DNA from: Betaproteobacteria bacterium
GTDB lineage: Bacteria; Pseudomonadota; Gammaproteobacteria; Burkholderiales; Rhodocyclaceae
Length of the DNA: 64,000 nt
Assembly (NCBI GenBank): GCA_028065725.1
Contig: JAPTVL010000268.1
Location: forward strand, 224,418-288,417
Reading direction: 5' to 3'
The notes under the pieces were generated by a model. The model saw only the letters and a program-made list of their open reading frames with translations. It was not told where the DNA came from and did no database searches. Positions 45,094-53,893 of the stretch are shown here, piece by piece (positions within the stretch are counted from its first letter, which is position 1; each line of letters begins with the position of its first letter). The translations under genes were made by a program, and so were the position numbers.

Positions 45094-46248
45094 TCACAAC
45101 CCCATGATCATCTGCGAGATGATGTTTTTCTGGATTTCGTTGGAGCCGCCGAAGATCGACAGCTTGCGCAGGTTGCAATAGCCGGCGCCGAGGTTGGCGG
45201 CATAGGCGGGGCCGACGTCGGCCTGTTTGAAGGGCAGGGCATAGGCGCCGACGGCCTGCATCATCAGTTCGGCGATGGCCTGCTGGATCTCGGTGCCCTT
45301 GATCTTGAGGATCGAGGCTTCCGGCCCCGGCGCCTTGTTTGCGCGTTCGGCGGAGAGCACGCCCAGGTTGGTGATTTCGAGCGCCGTCAGGTCGATCTCG
45401 ACCTGCGCCACGCGCGCGGCGAACAGCGCATCGGCCAGCCGGCCTTCGGCCTCGGCGATGCGCTTCAGGCGCGCCAGTTCGCGCTTGGCGATGCCGATGC
45501 CGGCGATGTTGGTGCGTTCGTGGCCGAGCAGGAACTTGGCATAGGTCCAGCCCTTGTTTTCTTCGCCGATCCGGTTTTCGACCGGCACCTTCACGTCTTC
45601 GAGCCAGACTTCGTTGACCTCGTGTGCGCCATCCAGGGTGATGATCGGGCGCACCGTGACGCCCGGCGACTTCATGTCGATCAGCAGGAAGGAAATCCCG
45701 CTCTGCTTCTTGGCTTCGGGATCGGTGCGGACCAGGCAGAAGATCCAGTCGGCGTACTGGCCGAGCGTGGTCCAGGTCTTCTGGCCGTTGACGACGTAGT
45801 GGTCGCCCTCCCTTACTGCGCGGGTCTTGACCGAGGCCAGGTCGGAGCCGGCGCCGGGTTCCGAGTAGCCCTGGCACCACCATTCCTCGGCGCACATGAT
45901 CTTCGGCAGGAATCTGGCCTGCTGTTGCGGCGTGCCGAAGGCCATCAGCACCGGCGCGATCATCTTGAGGCCGAAGGAGATCAGGCGCGGTGCGCCGCCT
46001 TTCGCGCATTCCTCCTCGAAGATGTACTGCTCGGTCGGGGTCCAGCCCGGGCCGCCGAATTCCGCGGGCCAGCCGACACCGCCCCAGCCGCGCTCATGCA
46101 GGATGCGCTGCCAGAGCACATGCTCGTCGCGATTGAGATGCACGCCGTTCATCACCTTGTCGCGAATCCCGGGGGGCAGTTGCTGTTCGACGAAGCGGCG
46201 CACATCTTCGCGAAAGGCGATTTCTTCGGGACTGAAGTTCAGGTCCAT
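45094..46248 (-). CDS. acyl-CoA dehydrogenase, pair 1, larger subunit
   Basis: 384 residues. It has the FAD-side motifs WCQGYSEPGAGSDLAS and GQKTWTTLGQYADW and a C-terminus LSIFGGSNEIQKNIIS, in which the canonical EGT glutamate is replaced by glycine. This is the partner type in alpha2beta2 dehydrogenases. ATG 46248 is used because the extra upstream codons are not protein-like. It is the first gene of the operon ending at 40549 or 40579, and a palindrome lies about 70 bp upstream. Confidence 0.9.
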   Translation of the reverse strand: MDLNFSPEEIAFREDVRRFVEQQLPPGIRDKVMNGVHLNRDEHVLWQRILHERGWGGVGWPAEFGGPGWTPTEQYIFEEECAKGGAPRLISFGLKMIAPVLMAFGTPQQQARFLPKIMCAEEWWCQGYSEPGAGSDLASVKTRAVREGDHYVVNGQKTWTTLGQYADWIFCLVRTDPEAKKQSGISFLLIDMKSPGVTVRPIITLDGAHEVNEVWLEDVKVPVENRIGEENKGWTYAKFLLGHERTNIAGIGIAKRELARLKRIAEAEGRLADALFAARVAQVEIDLTALEITNLGVLSAERANKAPGPEASILKIKGTEIQQAIAELMMQAVGAYALPFKQADVGPAYAANLGAGYCNLRKLSIFGGSNEIQKNIISQMIMGL

Positions 46249-46317
46249 GGGCGGGTGTCTCTGATCCGGAAAAGGGAGGGGCTGGCCGTTGTCGGTTGTC
46301 GTCAAAAAACTGCAGTG

Positions 46318-46332
46318 CAGAACATAGTTCTG
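46318..46332. promoter_or_regulatory. shared palindromic operator, site 1
   Basis: CAGAACATAGTTCTG is a perfect inverted repeat (6-bp arms, 3-bp centre) between the divergent dehydrogenase-pair and MFS genes. A near-identical site with matching flanks lies ahead of the second dehydrogenase pair at 62908. The binding protein is unknown; a TetR-family repressor is plausible. Confidence 0.6.
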
Positions 46333-46516
46333 TAATATGTAGCGAGCTGCGAATTCTTCCCCTGTGCGTCCAAAAAGTCAATGATCAGCATGAACTTAGC
46401 GTCTTGCGATCCTTCAACGCGCTGCTTCAGTGCCCGCTGTGGCTTGACGCTGCTTTCACAGCTGTGCCACTATCCGGAACACGATACTGAATCCGGAACC
46501 TACCCAATAACGACCC

Positions 46517-46633
46517 ATGAGTGCCCCCGCCGGGCCGCCCCAAGGGGGTGCAGCCAACACATGGAGCCGCTCAGCGGCGAACCGCCGTCACCCCCTGCCT
46601 TGGGCCGGGGGCCGGGGGGGCGATAGTGCATGA
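46517..46633 (+). other. palindromic element carrying a leader reading frame, before the MFS gene
   Basis: A GC-rich inverted repeat (CCCAAGGGGGTG to CACCCCCTGCCTTGGG) contains a 38-codon frame beginning ATGAGTGCC and ending in a TGA that overlaps the MFS start (ATGA). The MFS gene itself begins ATGAGCGCC, almost the same three codons. Ribosomes finishing the leader could restart at once on the MFS gene. Confidence 0.5.
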
Positions 46634-48063
46634 GCGCCGCAACCGACGCCCGGCAGCAGGAAGTTGCGGCCATGTTTGCCCGCCACGGCCCGCTTTATCG
46701 CTGGTGGGTGGTGGTCACCGTGATGCTTGGCACGGTCTCGGCGATCATGGAGGCAACCGTAGTCAATGTCGCGCTGCCGGAAATCATCCGCGTCTTCCAG
46801 GTCGGCCACGACCAGGTGCAGATTCTGTCCACCGGATTTCTTGCCGCGACCACGGCCTCGATGCTGCTGGCGACCTGGGCCATGCAGCGTTTCGGCCTGC
46901 GCCGCACCTTCATGGTGGCACTCATGCTGCTGGTGACGTTTTCGGTGCTGGCGACGCTGACCGATCGCTTCGAACTGCTGGCGCTTTGCCGCATCGGCCA
47001 GGGCAGCATCGCCGGCCTGATCCAGCCGCTGGCCATGGTGGCGATCATCGACGTCTTCCCGGTGCACGAACGTGGCCGGGCGATGGGCGCCTATGGCCTC
47101 GGCATCGTGCTGTCGCCCGCCGTCGGGCCGGTGGCGGGCGGCCTGCTGGTCGACCACTTCGGCTGGCGTGCGGTGTTCCTGGTCACCGTGCCCTTGTGCC
47201 TGGCGGCGATTACGCTGGCGCCGCGTTTCGTCGTCGGCGGCAAACCCCTGCCCGGAGCGCACAAGCCGCCCTTCGACGCGGTCGGCTTCGTGCTGGTGGT
47301 GACCGCCCTGTGCGCCGTGCTCGGCGGCCTGGCGGCACTGATCCGGGCGCCGGGACCGGGCGCTGCCGGCCTCGCGCTCGGCATCGCACTGGCCGTGGCC
47401 TTCGTGATCTGGGAACGCCGTACCCTGCATCCGCTGCTGGACTTCCGCATCTTCCGCGAAACCGGATTCGCCCCGGCGGTGCTGGTGGCGCTGGCCTATG
47501 GCATCGGCATTTACGGCTCGACCTACCTGGCGCCGATCTTCGCCCAGATCGGCGCCGGCTTCTCGGCCTACGAGGCCGGCCTGATGCTGGTGCCGGGCGG
47601 TGTCGTGCTGGCAATCGTGCTGCTGCTTTCGGGTCGGCTGGCGGACCGCTTCCCGCCGAACCGGGTGGCGATGGCCGGATTGGCCTGCTTTTCGCTGTCG
47701 GCCATGCTCATGGGATTTTCTTCCCGGCTCACCGGTTTCTGGCTGCTGGCGCTTTGGGTCGCCATCGGCCGCGTCGGCCTCGGCCTGATCATCCCGGGGC
47801 TGAATGCCGGCGCGCTGCGCCTGCTGCCTTACGGCACCGAGGCGGTCGGCTCGGCCTCGATCAATTTCTTTCGCCAGTTCGGCGGCGCGCTGGGCGTCAC
47901 GCTACTGGCACTGTTCCTCGAAGGGCGCGAACGTCAGCTGGATGCCGTGCATGGCCTGCAGCCGATGCAGGAAGGTTTTTTTCTGATCGCCTTCGTCTAT
48001 TGTCTGGCCCTGGTTCCCGCCTGGCTGATGACCAGCGGGCAAAAGAGCCCCCGATCCATTTAG
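46630..48063 (+). CDS. MFS transporter, DHA2 (14-helix, EmrB-like)
   Basis: 477 residues with about 14 transmembrane helices. Family motifs include TVVNVALPEI, the GRxxGRR-like region ERGRAMGAYGLGIVLSPAVGPVAGG (motif C), and DHFGWRAVFLV. This family exports drugs or organic compounds by proton antiport. Adjacent genes suggest efflux or uptake of a catabolic substrate or product. The gene starts in the overlap with a leader frame and is divergent from the dehydrogenase operon. Confidence 0.9.
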   Translation: MSAATDARQQEVAAMFARHGPLYRWWVVVTVMLGTVSAIMEATVVNVALPEIIRVFQVGHDQVQILSTGFLAATTASMLLATWAMQRFGLRRTFMVALMLLVTFSVLATLTDRFELLALCRIGQGSIAGLIQPLAMVAIIDVFPVHERGRAMGAYGLGIVLSPAVGPVAGGLLVDHFGWRAVFLVTVPLCLAAITLAPRFVVGGKPLPGAHKPPFDAVGFVLVVTALCAVLGGLAALIRAPGPGAAGLALGIALAVAFVIWERRTLHPLLDFRIFRETGFAPAVLVALAYGIGIYGSTYLAPIFAQIGAGFSAYEAGLMLVPGGVVLAIVLLLSGRLADRFPPNRVAMAGLACFSLSAMLMGFSSRLTGFWLLALWVAIGRVGLGLIIPGLNAGALRLLPYGTEAVGSASINFFRQFGGALGVTLLALFLEGRERQLDAVHGLQPMQEGFFLIAFVYCLALVPAWLMTSGQKSPRSI

Positions 48064-48072
48064 GAGAACATT

Positions 48073-48153
48073 ATGGACCCCCACGCTCACATTCGTTCGC
48101 TGCCCCCCAAGGGGGCGCATGCCTCCCTTGGGGCGGCCCTGCGGGAGGCATAG
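48073..48153 (+). other. palindromic element carrying a leader reading frame, before the nitronate-monooxygenase-like gene
   Basis: AGGAG lies 5 bases before ATG 48073, which opens a 26-codon frame running through the palindrome CCCCAAGGGGG to CCCTTGGGG and stopping two bases before the next gene start (TAGCCATG). The ribosome site thus serves the leader, and the enzyme gene depends on coupling. Confidence 0.5.
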
Positions 48154-48155
48154 CC

Positions 48156-49127
48156 ATGGCCTTGCCAAAAATACTGCAGGACAATCTCGCGCTGCCGGTG
48201 ATCGGCGCGCCGATGTTCATCGTCTCCCAGCCGCAACTGGTGCTGGCGCAATGCATGGCCGGCATCGTCGGCTCCTTCCCGGCGCTCAACGCACGGCCGA
48301 AGGAATTGCTCGACGAATGGCTGGGCATGATGACGGGCGAGATCGCCGCCGCGCGCCGCGCCGAACCGGGCAGGAAGATCGCTCCCTTCGCCGTGAACCA
48401 GATCGTGCATCACTCCAACGACCGGCTCGACCACGACATCGCGCTCTGCGTCAAACACCGGGTGCCGATGATCATTACCAGCCTGCGCGCGCCGGGCGAC
48501 GTGGTCAAGGAAGTGCATGGCTACGGCGGCATCGTGTTCCACGACGTGATCAACGTGCGTCATGCGCAAAAGGCGCTGGAGGCCGGCGTCGATGGCCTGA
48601 TCCTGGTCGCGGCCGGCGCCGGCGGGCACGCCGGCATGCTCAGTCCCTTCGCGCTGGTGGCGGAAGTGCGGCGCTTCTGGGACGGACCGATCGCACTCTC
48701 CGGCGCAATCACGCGCGGCGAGCAGATCCTCGCGGCGCAGGCCATGGGTGCCGACCTGGCCTACGTCGGCACGCGCTTCATCCCGACCCCGGAAGCCAAC
48801 GCGGTCGATGGCTACAAGCAGATGATTCTCGATAGCAGCGCGGCGGACGTTGTCTATACTCCCTACTTCACCGGCGTACATGGCAACTACCTGCGACCGA
48901 GCATCGTGGCCCAGGGCCTGGACCCCGACAACCTTCCGTTGCGCGACAAGACCAGCATGAGTTTCGGCTCCGACCGGACCAAGGCCTGGCGCGACATCTG
49001 GGGCGTCGGCCAGGGCATCGGCTCGATCGACGAGATTCTTCCCGTAAGCGAAGTGGTGCAGCGTCTGGGACGCGAATACCGGGCTGCCCGCGCCGCGCTG
49101 TGTGCCGAAACCGATTACGAGGACTGA
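48156..49127 (+). CDS. nitronate monooxygenase / enoyl-reductase-like flavoprotein
   Basis: 323 residues, 2-nitropropane-dioxygenase family TIM barrel: PVIGAPMFIVSQPQLVLAQC at the start, VNQIVHHSNDRLDHD, GVDGLILVAAGAGGHAG (FMN phosphate loop) and GADLAYVGTRFIPTPEA. Members oxidise nitronates or reduce enoyl compounds with FMN. It follows the MFS gene and is itself followed by a regulator with a 1-base gap. The actual substrate cannot be read from the sequence. Confidence 0.88.
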   Translation: MALPKILQDNLALPVIGAPMFIVSQPQLVLAQCMAGIVGSFPALNARPKELLDEWLGMMTGEIAAARRAEPGRKIAPFAVNQIVHHSNDRLDHDIALCVKHRVPMIITSLRAPGDVVKEVHGYGGIVFHDVINVRHAQKALEAGVDGLILVAAGAGGHAGMLSPFALVAEVRRFWDGPIALSGAITRGEQILAAQAMGADLAYVGTRFIPTPEANAVDGYKQMILDSSAADVVYTPYFTGVHGNYLRPSIVAQGLDPDNLPLRDKTSMSFGSDRTKAWRDIWGVGQGIGSIDEILPVSEVVQRLGREYRAARAALCAETDYED

Positions 49128-49128
49128 C

Positions 49129-49956
49129 ATGATCAAACAGAAAAAGGCGGCCGCCGTCGTGGTGGCGGTCGAAGAAAAACAGGCCGGCAAGGAAGACCGG
49201 CATTTCGTCACCGCCCTGGCGCGCGGACTTTCCGTGCTGTCCTGTTTCAGCTCCGGCGAGAAAATGCTCGGCAACCTGGACATTGCCAAGCGCGCCAAGC
49301 TGCCCAAGTCCACCGTGTCGCGCCTGACCTACACGCTGACCAAGCTCGGCTATCTGGTCTTCGTCGAGGAAACCGGCAAGTACCGCCTCGGTACCTCGAC
49401 TCTGGCGCTGGGCAGCGCGATGCTGGCGCGGCTCGACGTGCGCGACCTGGCGCGGCCCCTGATGCAGGAGCTGGCCGACTTCTCCAAGGCCATGGTGTCG
49501 CTCGGTAGCCGCGACCGCCTGTCGATGATCTATGTCGGCAATGCGCGCAGTTCGGCGGCGCTGACCCTGTCGCTGGATGTCGGCTCGCGCATTCCGATCG
49601 CCACCACGGCGATGGGGCGTGCCTACCTGGCGATGGTTCCCGAGCGCGAGCGCGAGGACATCATGGAACGCGTCAAGGAGCTCGACGAGGTGGCCTGGCC
49701 GGCGATCCGCGACGGCATCGACCGCGCGCTGCAGGAATACCGCGAGACCGGCTGCGTCAGTTCCTTCGGCGAGTGGCAGTCGGATGTCAATGCCATCGCC
49801 GTGCCGCTGCGTCCCGGTGGTGGCCTGCCGCCGATGGCCATCAACTGCGGCGGCCCGTCGTTCACCCTGTCGAAGGAATTCCTGCTTGGCGAAGTGCGCC
49901 CGAAACTGATCGAACTGGTGCGGCAACTGGAGGCATCGCTGGGCATGCGCGGCTAG
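49129..49956 (+). CDS. IclR-family regulator
   Basis: 275 residues: an N-terminal winged helix (LDIAKRAKLPKSTVSRLTYTLTKLGYL, about 50-75) and a C-terminal effector domain (DLARPLMQELADFSKAMVSLGSRD to PGGGLPPMAINCGGPSF). ATG 49129 is preferred because GAGG lies just upstream and it starts right after the flavoprotein stop. It probably controls the MFS-flavoprotein operon or the neighbouring dehydrogenase operon. Confidence 0.9.
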   Translation: MIKQKKAAAVVVAVEEKQAGKEDRHFVTALARGLSVLSCFSSGEKMLGNLDIAKRAKLPKSTVSRLTYTLTKLGYLVFVEETGKYRLGTSTLALGSAMLARLDVRDLARPLMQELADFSKAMVSLGSRDRLSMIYVGNARSSAALTLSLDVGSRIPIATTAMGRAYLAMVPEREREDIMERVKELDEVAWPAIRDGIDRALQEYRETGCVSSFGEWQSDVNAIAVPLRPGGGLPPMAINCGGPSFTLSKEFLLGEVRPKLIELVRQLEASLGMRG

Positions 49957-50003
49957 CTTCAGGTCGCGTCGGCAGTAAATCAAACATGCATCGGAGGTAT
50001 CCA

Positions 50004-50557
50004 ATGAGCACAGCACAGCACTGCTGGTGATCGACATCCAGAACGACTACTTTCCCGGGGGCGCCATGGAACTGGTGGGCAGCAGCGAAGCCGGGGAGCA
50101 GGCGCGCAAGCTGATCGAGGTCTTCCGCGGCAAGTCGCTGCCGGTGATTCATGTGCAGCACATGTCCACCCGGCCCGGCGCCAGCTTCTTCGTGCCGGGC
50201 ACCACCGGCGTCGAGATCCACCCCTGCGTGGCGCCGCGCGAAGGTGAAACCCTCATCCGCAAGAACTTCCCCAACAGCTTCCGCGATACGCCCTTGCTGC
50301 AGCATCTGCGCGACAACAGGAGCACCCGGTTGGTCGTCGCCGGCATGATGACCCACATGTGCGTCGATAGCACCGTGCGTGCCGCCGGCGACCTCGGCTT
50401 CGAATGCGTGCTGGCACACGATGCCTGCGCGACCCGCGCGCTGTCCTTCGGCGGGACGACGGTGCCCGCCGCGACCGTGCACGTCGCTTTCCTCGCGGCG
50501 CTCAACGGCCTGTTCGCCCGGGTGCAGGCCGTGGACGAGGTGTGTGCGGGGCTTTAG
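50004..50557 (+). CDS. isochorismatase-family hydrolase with a 5-bp slip in its start
   Basis: From GTG 50027 a complete domain is encoded: Asp in IDIQNDYFPGG, Lys in IRKNFPNSF and the catalytic cysteine in MMTHMCVDSTVRAA. Upstream, GGAGG sits 7 bases before ATG 50004, the natural start, but that frame stops after eight codons. The sequence there has CACAG twice in tandem (50010-50019); with one copy the frame would read MSTALLVIDIQNDY straight into the domain. The short frame's TGA overlaps the GTG (GTGA), so coupled restart could still make the protein. The reaction is unknown. Confidence 0.78.
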
Positions 50558-50614
50558 CTTTCCGCCGGGAGTCGGCGCCGTCGCTTCCCGGCGCGGTGGC
50601 GTATCCTGTCGGCC

Positions 50615-51241
50615 ATGCCATTACCCAAGCTGAACAAACCCTTCGCCATGATCCGCGAGTTCCATCTCGCCGACTGGTTCACGCTCGGCAACGCGGTCTG
50701 CGGCATGGGCGCCTTGTTTTCGGTCATGAGCTATCTGCAGACGGGCGAGGTCAGGCATGTCTACTTTGCCTGCGGCATGGTGCTCGCGGCGATCGTGTTC
50801 GACGTGCTGGACGGCCGGATCGCCCGCTGGCGGCAGGAGACCTCGGCCATGGGGCGCGAACTCGACTCGCTGGCCGACGTGATTTCCTTCGGTGTGGCAC
50901 CTGCCGCGATCGCCTACGGTTGCGGCATGCAGGGCCTCTACGACCGGATTGTCCTGGTCTATTTCGTCGCCTGCGGCGTATCGCGCCTGGCGCGCTACAA
51001 CATCACGGCCGAAGCGCTGTCTGAAGGCGGCAGCAAGGTGAAGTACTTCGAAGGCACGCCGATTCCGACTTCGCTGCTGCTGGTGATGATGCTGTTCGTC
51101 GCGGCGACGCAGGGCGCATTGCGCGAGTCGCTCTGGTTCGGCGAACTCAAGCTCGCCGGCTTCACGCTGCATCCGCTGGTGCTGGTATTCGCGGTGTCCG
51201 GCTCGCTGATGGTCAGCCGCATCCGCTTCCCGAAGTTCTGA
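50615..51241 (+). CDS. pssA: CDP-diacylglycerol--serine O-phosphatidyltransferase
   Basis: 208 residues with the CDP-alcohol phosphotransferase signature DG-(2)-AR-(8)-G-(3)-D-(3)-D visible as DGRIARW to GRELDSLADVISFG, plus several transmembrane helices. The N-terminal TLGNAVCGMGALFSV and overall length fit bacterial PssA, which makes phosphatidylserine in the inner membrane. It is a housekeeping gene, apparently separate from its neighbours. Confidence 0.88.
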   Translation: MPLPKLNKPFAMIREFHLADWFTLGNAVCGMGALFSVMSYLQTGEVRHVYFACGMVLAAIVFDVLDGRIARWRQETSAMGRELDSLADVISFGVAPAAIAYGCGMQGLYDRIVLVYFVACGVSRLARYNITAEALSEGGSKVKYFEGTPIPTSLLLVMMLFVAATQGALRESLWFGELKLAGFTLHPLVLVFAVSGSLMVSRIRFPKF

Positions 51242-51308
51242 GCCGGTCGCCATGCGCCGGGGGCCATAGGCACCGCGCCGAGACCGACAAGTTTTCCGGA
51301 GTCATCCC

Positions 51309-51788
51309 ATGCCCCACGACAAACAGCACACCTATGCCACCCGCACCGAATGGACCGGCAACCAGGGGCGGGGCACCGCGGACTATCGTGCCTATTCCCG
51401 CCAGTACGCGATCTCGGCGCCGGGCAAGCCCGAACTGCCCGGCTCGTCCGATCCGGCATTTCGTGGCGATGCGTCGCGCTGGAATCCCGAGGACCTGCTG
51501 GTTGCCTCGCTGTCATCCTGCCACATGCTGTGGTACCTGCATCTTTGCGCCCAGGCGCAGATCGTCGTGCTGGCCTATCACGACGATGCAACCGGGACGA
51601 TGGTCGAGGATGCCGACGGCGGCGGGCGCTTTTCCGGCGTGGTGCTGCGGCCGGTGGCGACGCTGACGGCGGGCGCCGATGCGGCGCGGGCCGCCGCGTT
51701 GCACGAGGAAGCGCACCGGAAGTGCTTCATCGCCAACTCGGTGAATTTTCCGGTCGCGATCGAGCCGACGGTGCTCGTCGCCGCCTGA
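51309..51788 (+). CDS. OsmC-family protein
   Basis: 159 residues, OsmC/Ohr fold. A cysteine lies in SSCHMLWYLHLC (about residue 65) and another in HRKCFIANSVNFPV (about 140), the two positions used for thiol peroxidase activity. It probably reduces organic hydroperoxides, though this subgroup is poorly characterised. Confidence 0.85.
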   Translation: MPHDKQHTYATRTEWTGNQGRGTADYRAYSRQYAISAPGKPELPGSSDPAFRGDASRWNPEDLLVASLSSCHMLWYLHLCAQAQIVVLAYHDDATGTMVEDADGGGRFSGVVLRPVATLTAGADAARAAALHEEAHRKCFIANSVNFPVAIEPTVLVAA

Positions 51789-51817
51789 TCCGTCGCCAGG
51801 CCGGAGCCTGTCGCCGC

Positions 51818-52198
51818 GTGATCGAGCGCATTGCCGCGGACCTCATCGTCCTCCTGCACCTGGCCTTCATCCTCTTCGTCGGGCTCGGCGCCTTGCTTTG
51901 CCTGCGCTGGAAATGGATGGCCTGGCTGCACCTGCCGGCCGTCGCATGGGGTGCCGCCATCGAATTCCGCCAGGGCATTTGTCCGCTGACGCCACTTGAG
52001 CAAGGCCTTCGGCAGGCGGCCGGCGACGCGGGTTACTCGGGCGGCTTCGTCGACCACTACCTGCTGCCGATCATCTATCCGGCCGGCCTCGACACCGATG
52101 TCCAGTGCGCGCTCGGCACCCTGGTGGTCCTGCTCAATCTGGCGCTCTACGCGTGGATCTGGCGCTCGGGAGCGGGTTCCCGGGCGCCGCGGAAATGA
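51818..52198 (+). CDS. DUF2784 membrane protein
   Basis: 126 residues with about four hydrophobic helices (LIVLLHLAFILFVGLGALLC, then WLHLPAVAWGAAIEF) and the family's CPLTPLE segment followed by GFVDHYLLPIIYP. GTG 51818 has GGAG 11 bases upstream. The function is unknown. It closely follows the OsmC gene. Confidence 0.78.
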   Translation: MIERIAADLIVLLHLAFILFVGLGALLCLRWKWMAWLHLPAVAWGAAIEFRQGICPLTPLEQGLRQAAGDAGYSGGFVDHYLLPIIYPAGLDTDVQCALGTLVVLLNLALYAWIWRSGAGSRAPRK

Positions 52199-52319
52199 CC
52201 CTGAAATGGGTCCGCACCCGGTCGCAAGGTCGGCGCACACGGGTTTCTTTGACCGCCGCCGCGCCACGTAGTAGTCTAGCCCGGTGAAAATATAACGAAT
52301 TGCGCAGGAGGAAATTAAA

Positions 52320-52964
52320 TTGCATATCATCGAGTGGTCCAGCGATTTTGCGCTCGGCATCGCCGAGATCGATGAACAGCACAAGGCTCTGGTCGGCATG
52401 ATCAATGCGCTGGATGCCAGCACCCACGGCGAGTACAGCGCGGACAACATGCGCCGCCTGCTGGCGGAACTCAACGACTATGTGCGCGAGCATTTCGGTT
52501 TCGAGGAGCGGCTGATGGCCGGCGGCGGCTGCTCGCCGGAGTTCGTCACCCGCCATTGCGGCGAACATGCCTACTTTCGCAGCGTGCTGCGCGACCTGAC
52601 GGCCGATTTCGAAAGCGGCCGCACAGGGATCACCGTGACCTTGATCGAATACTTGGTGCATTGGTTGCTGCACCATATCGCGGTCGTCGACCGGGCCATG
52701 GCGCATCAGCTCAATGCCGCCGAGCCGGAACTGGCGGCGCGCGTCGCTGCCGCGCTGATGCAGGAGGTGGTCGACGACCTGACCGAATCGGAACGCCACC
52801 TGCTCAGCGAACTGCGCCGCGCCAACGAGGAACTCGAGCAGCAGGTGGAGGAACGGACCCGGGTCCTGGAGGAGCGGAATCGCCAGTTGGAAGCCGAGCT
52901 GCGTGCGACCCAGGCCGCAGTCGAGCGCCTGTCGGCGCAACTGGCGGGGCGCACTGTTGGGTAA
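52320..52964 (+). CDS. bacteriohemerythrin with C-terminal coiled coil
   Basis: 214 residues. The hemerythrin di-iron ligands are visible: EIDEQHKALV, REHFGFEERLM, HCGEHAYF and HWLLHHIAVVD. After about residue 140 comes a long charged coiled coil (SELRRANEELEQQVEERTRV) of the sort that links sensors to histidine kinases, but the protein ends without a kinase. TTG 52320 is used with a strong AGGAGG site 8 bases upstream. It likely binds or senses oxygen. Confidence 0.87.
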   Translation: MHIIEWSSDFALGIAEIDEQHKALVGMINALDASTHGEYSADNMRRLLAELNDYVREHFGFEERLMAGGGCSPEFVTRHCGEHAYFRSVLRDLTADFESGRTGITVTLIEYLVHWLLHHIAVVDRAMAHQLNAAEPELAARVAAALMQEVVDDLTESERHLLSELRRANEELEQQVEERTRVLEERNRQLEAELRATQAAVERLSAQLAGRTVG

Positions 52965-52996
52965 GGTCCGCGGATAAGGCCCGGACGTCCCAGACC

Positions 52997-53893
52997 TCAG
53001 CTTTCCGCCAGAAACTCCCGGATCGCCGCGCTGACCTGCCGCGGCTGTTCGTGGATCACCCAGTGGCTGGCTTCGGGGATGCGCTGGATGCGCAGGTCCG
53101 GCACCACGGCGTCGAGATCGTCGAGCAGCACGGTGCCCAGCGCGGTGTCAGCCTCACCCCAGATCACCAGCGTCGGCACGCGCACCGTGAGCGCCGCCGG
53201 GTCGAGCTGCAGTGCCGCGGCACCGGGATCTTCCGGCGTCGGCGGATACAGCGGCGAGGCGCGGTAGAGGTTCAGCGCACAGCTCAGCGCGCCGGGCTGC
53301 GACCAGGCGGCGCGATACCGCGGGATTTCCTCGGCGGTCAGCGCGCAATGGCCGTCGGCGGTGCGACTGAACATCTTTAGCAGGCGCTCGTAGTCGTTCT
53401 CTTCCAGCACCCGCTCGGCCTTGGCGTGGCGCAGCAGCAGCATGTAATGACTGGCCTGCTGCTGCACCGGGTCATGCGCCAGGGCACGGGCGAAGGGCAC
53501 GGTGTGTGGCGCGTTGATGATGACCAGTTTCCTGACGTACTGCGGAAAGGCTGCGGCGAAGGTCCAGGCGATGGCGCCGCCCCAGTCGTGGGCGACCAGG
53601 ATGCAGGACTTGTCCTCCCTGTCGGCCTGCAGGTGCTCGATCAGCTGGCGCAGGTCTTCCAGCAGCGGCTTGTGGCGGTAGGCGGCGACGCCCTCGGGTT
53701 TGTCGGAAAGGTTGTGGCCGCGCAGGTCGAAGGCCACGGCCCGGTGATCCCTGCCGAACTCTTCGAGCTGGCCGTGCCAGCAATACCAGAACTCGGGAAA
53801 GCCGTGCACGAAGAGCATCAGCGGCGCGTCGGCCGCACCCTCGGTTACGCAATGCAGACGGATGCCGTTGACCGGGGCGAAGAAATGCTCCAT
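52997..53893 (-). CDS. epoxide hydrolase-like alpha/beta hydrolase
   Basis: 298 residues. The nucleophile is an aspartate in VAHDWGGAIAW, as in epoxide hydrolases and haloalkane dehalogenases, with FVHGFPEFWYCW as oxyanion loop and the histidine in EASHWVIHEQP. It overlaps the enoyl-CoA hydratase stop (TGATG) and is the last gene of the operon that starts at 62856. The substrate is unknown. Confidence 0.87.
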   Translation of the reverse strand: MEHFFAPVNGIRLHCVTEGAADAPLMLFVHGFPEFWYCWHGQLEEFGRDHRAVAFDLRGHNLSDKPEGVAAYRHKPLLEDLRQLIEHLQADREDKSCILVAHDWGGAIAWTFAAAFPQYVRKLVIINAPHTVPFARALAHDPVQQQASHYMLLLRHAKAERVLEENDYERLLKMFSRTADGHCALTAEEIPRYRAAWSQPGALSCALNLYRASPLYPPTPEDPGAAALQLDPAALTVRVPTLVIWGEADTALGTVLLDDLDAVVPDLRIQRIPEASHWVIHEQPRQVSAAIREFLAES

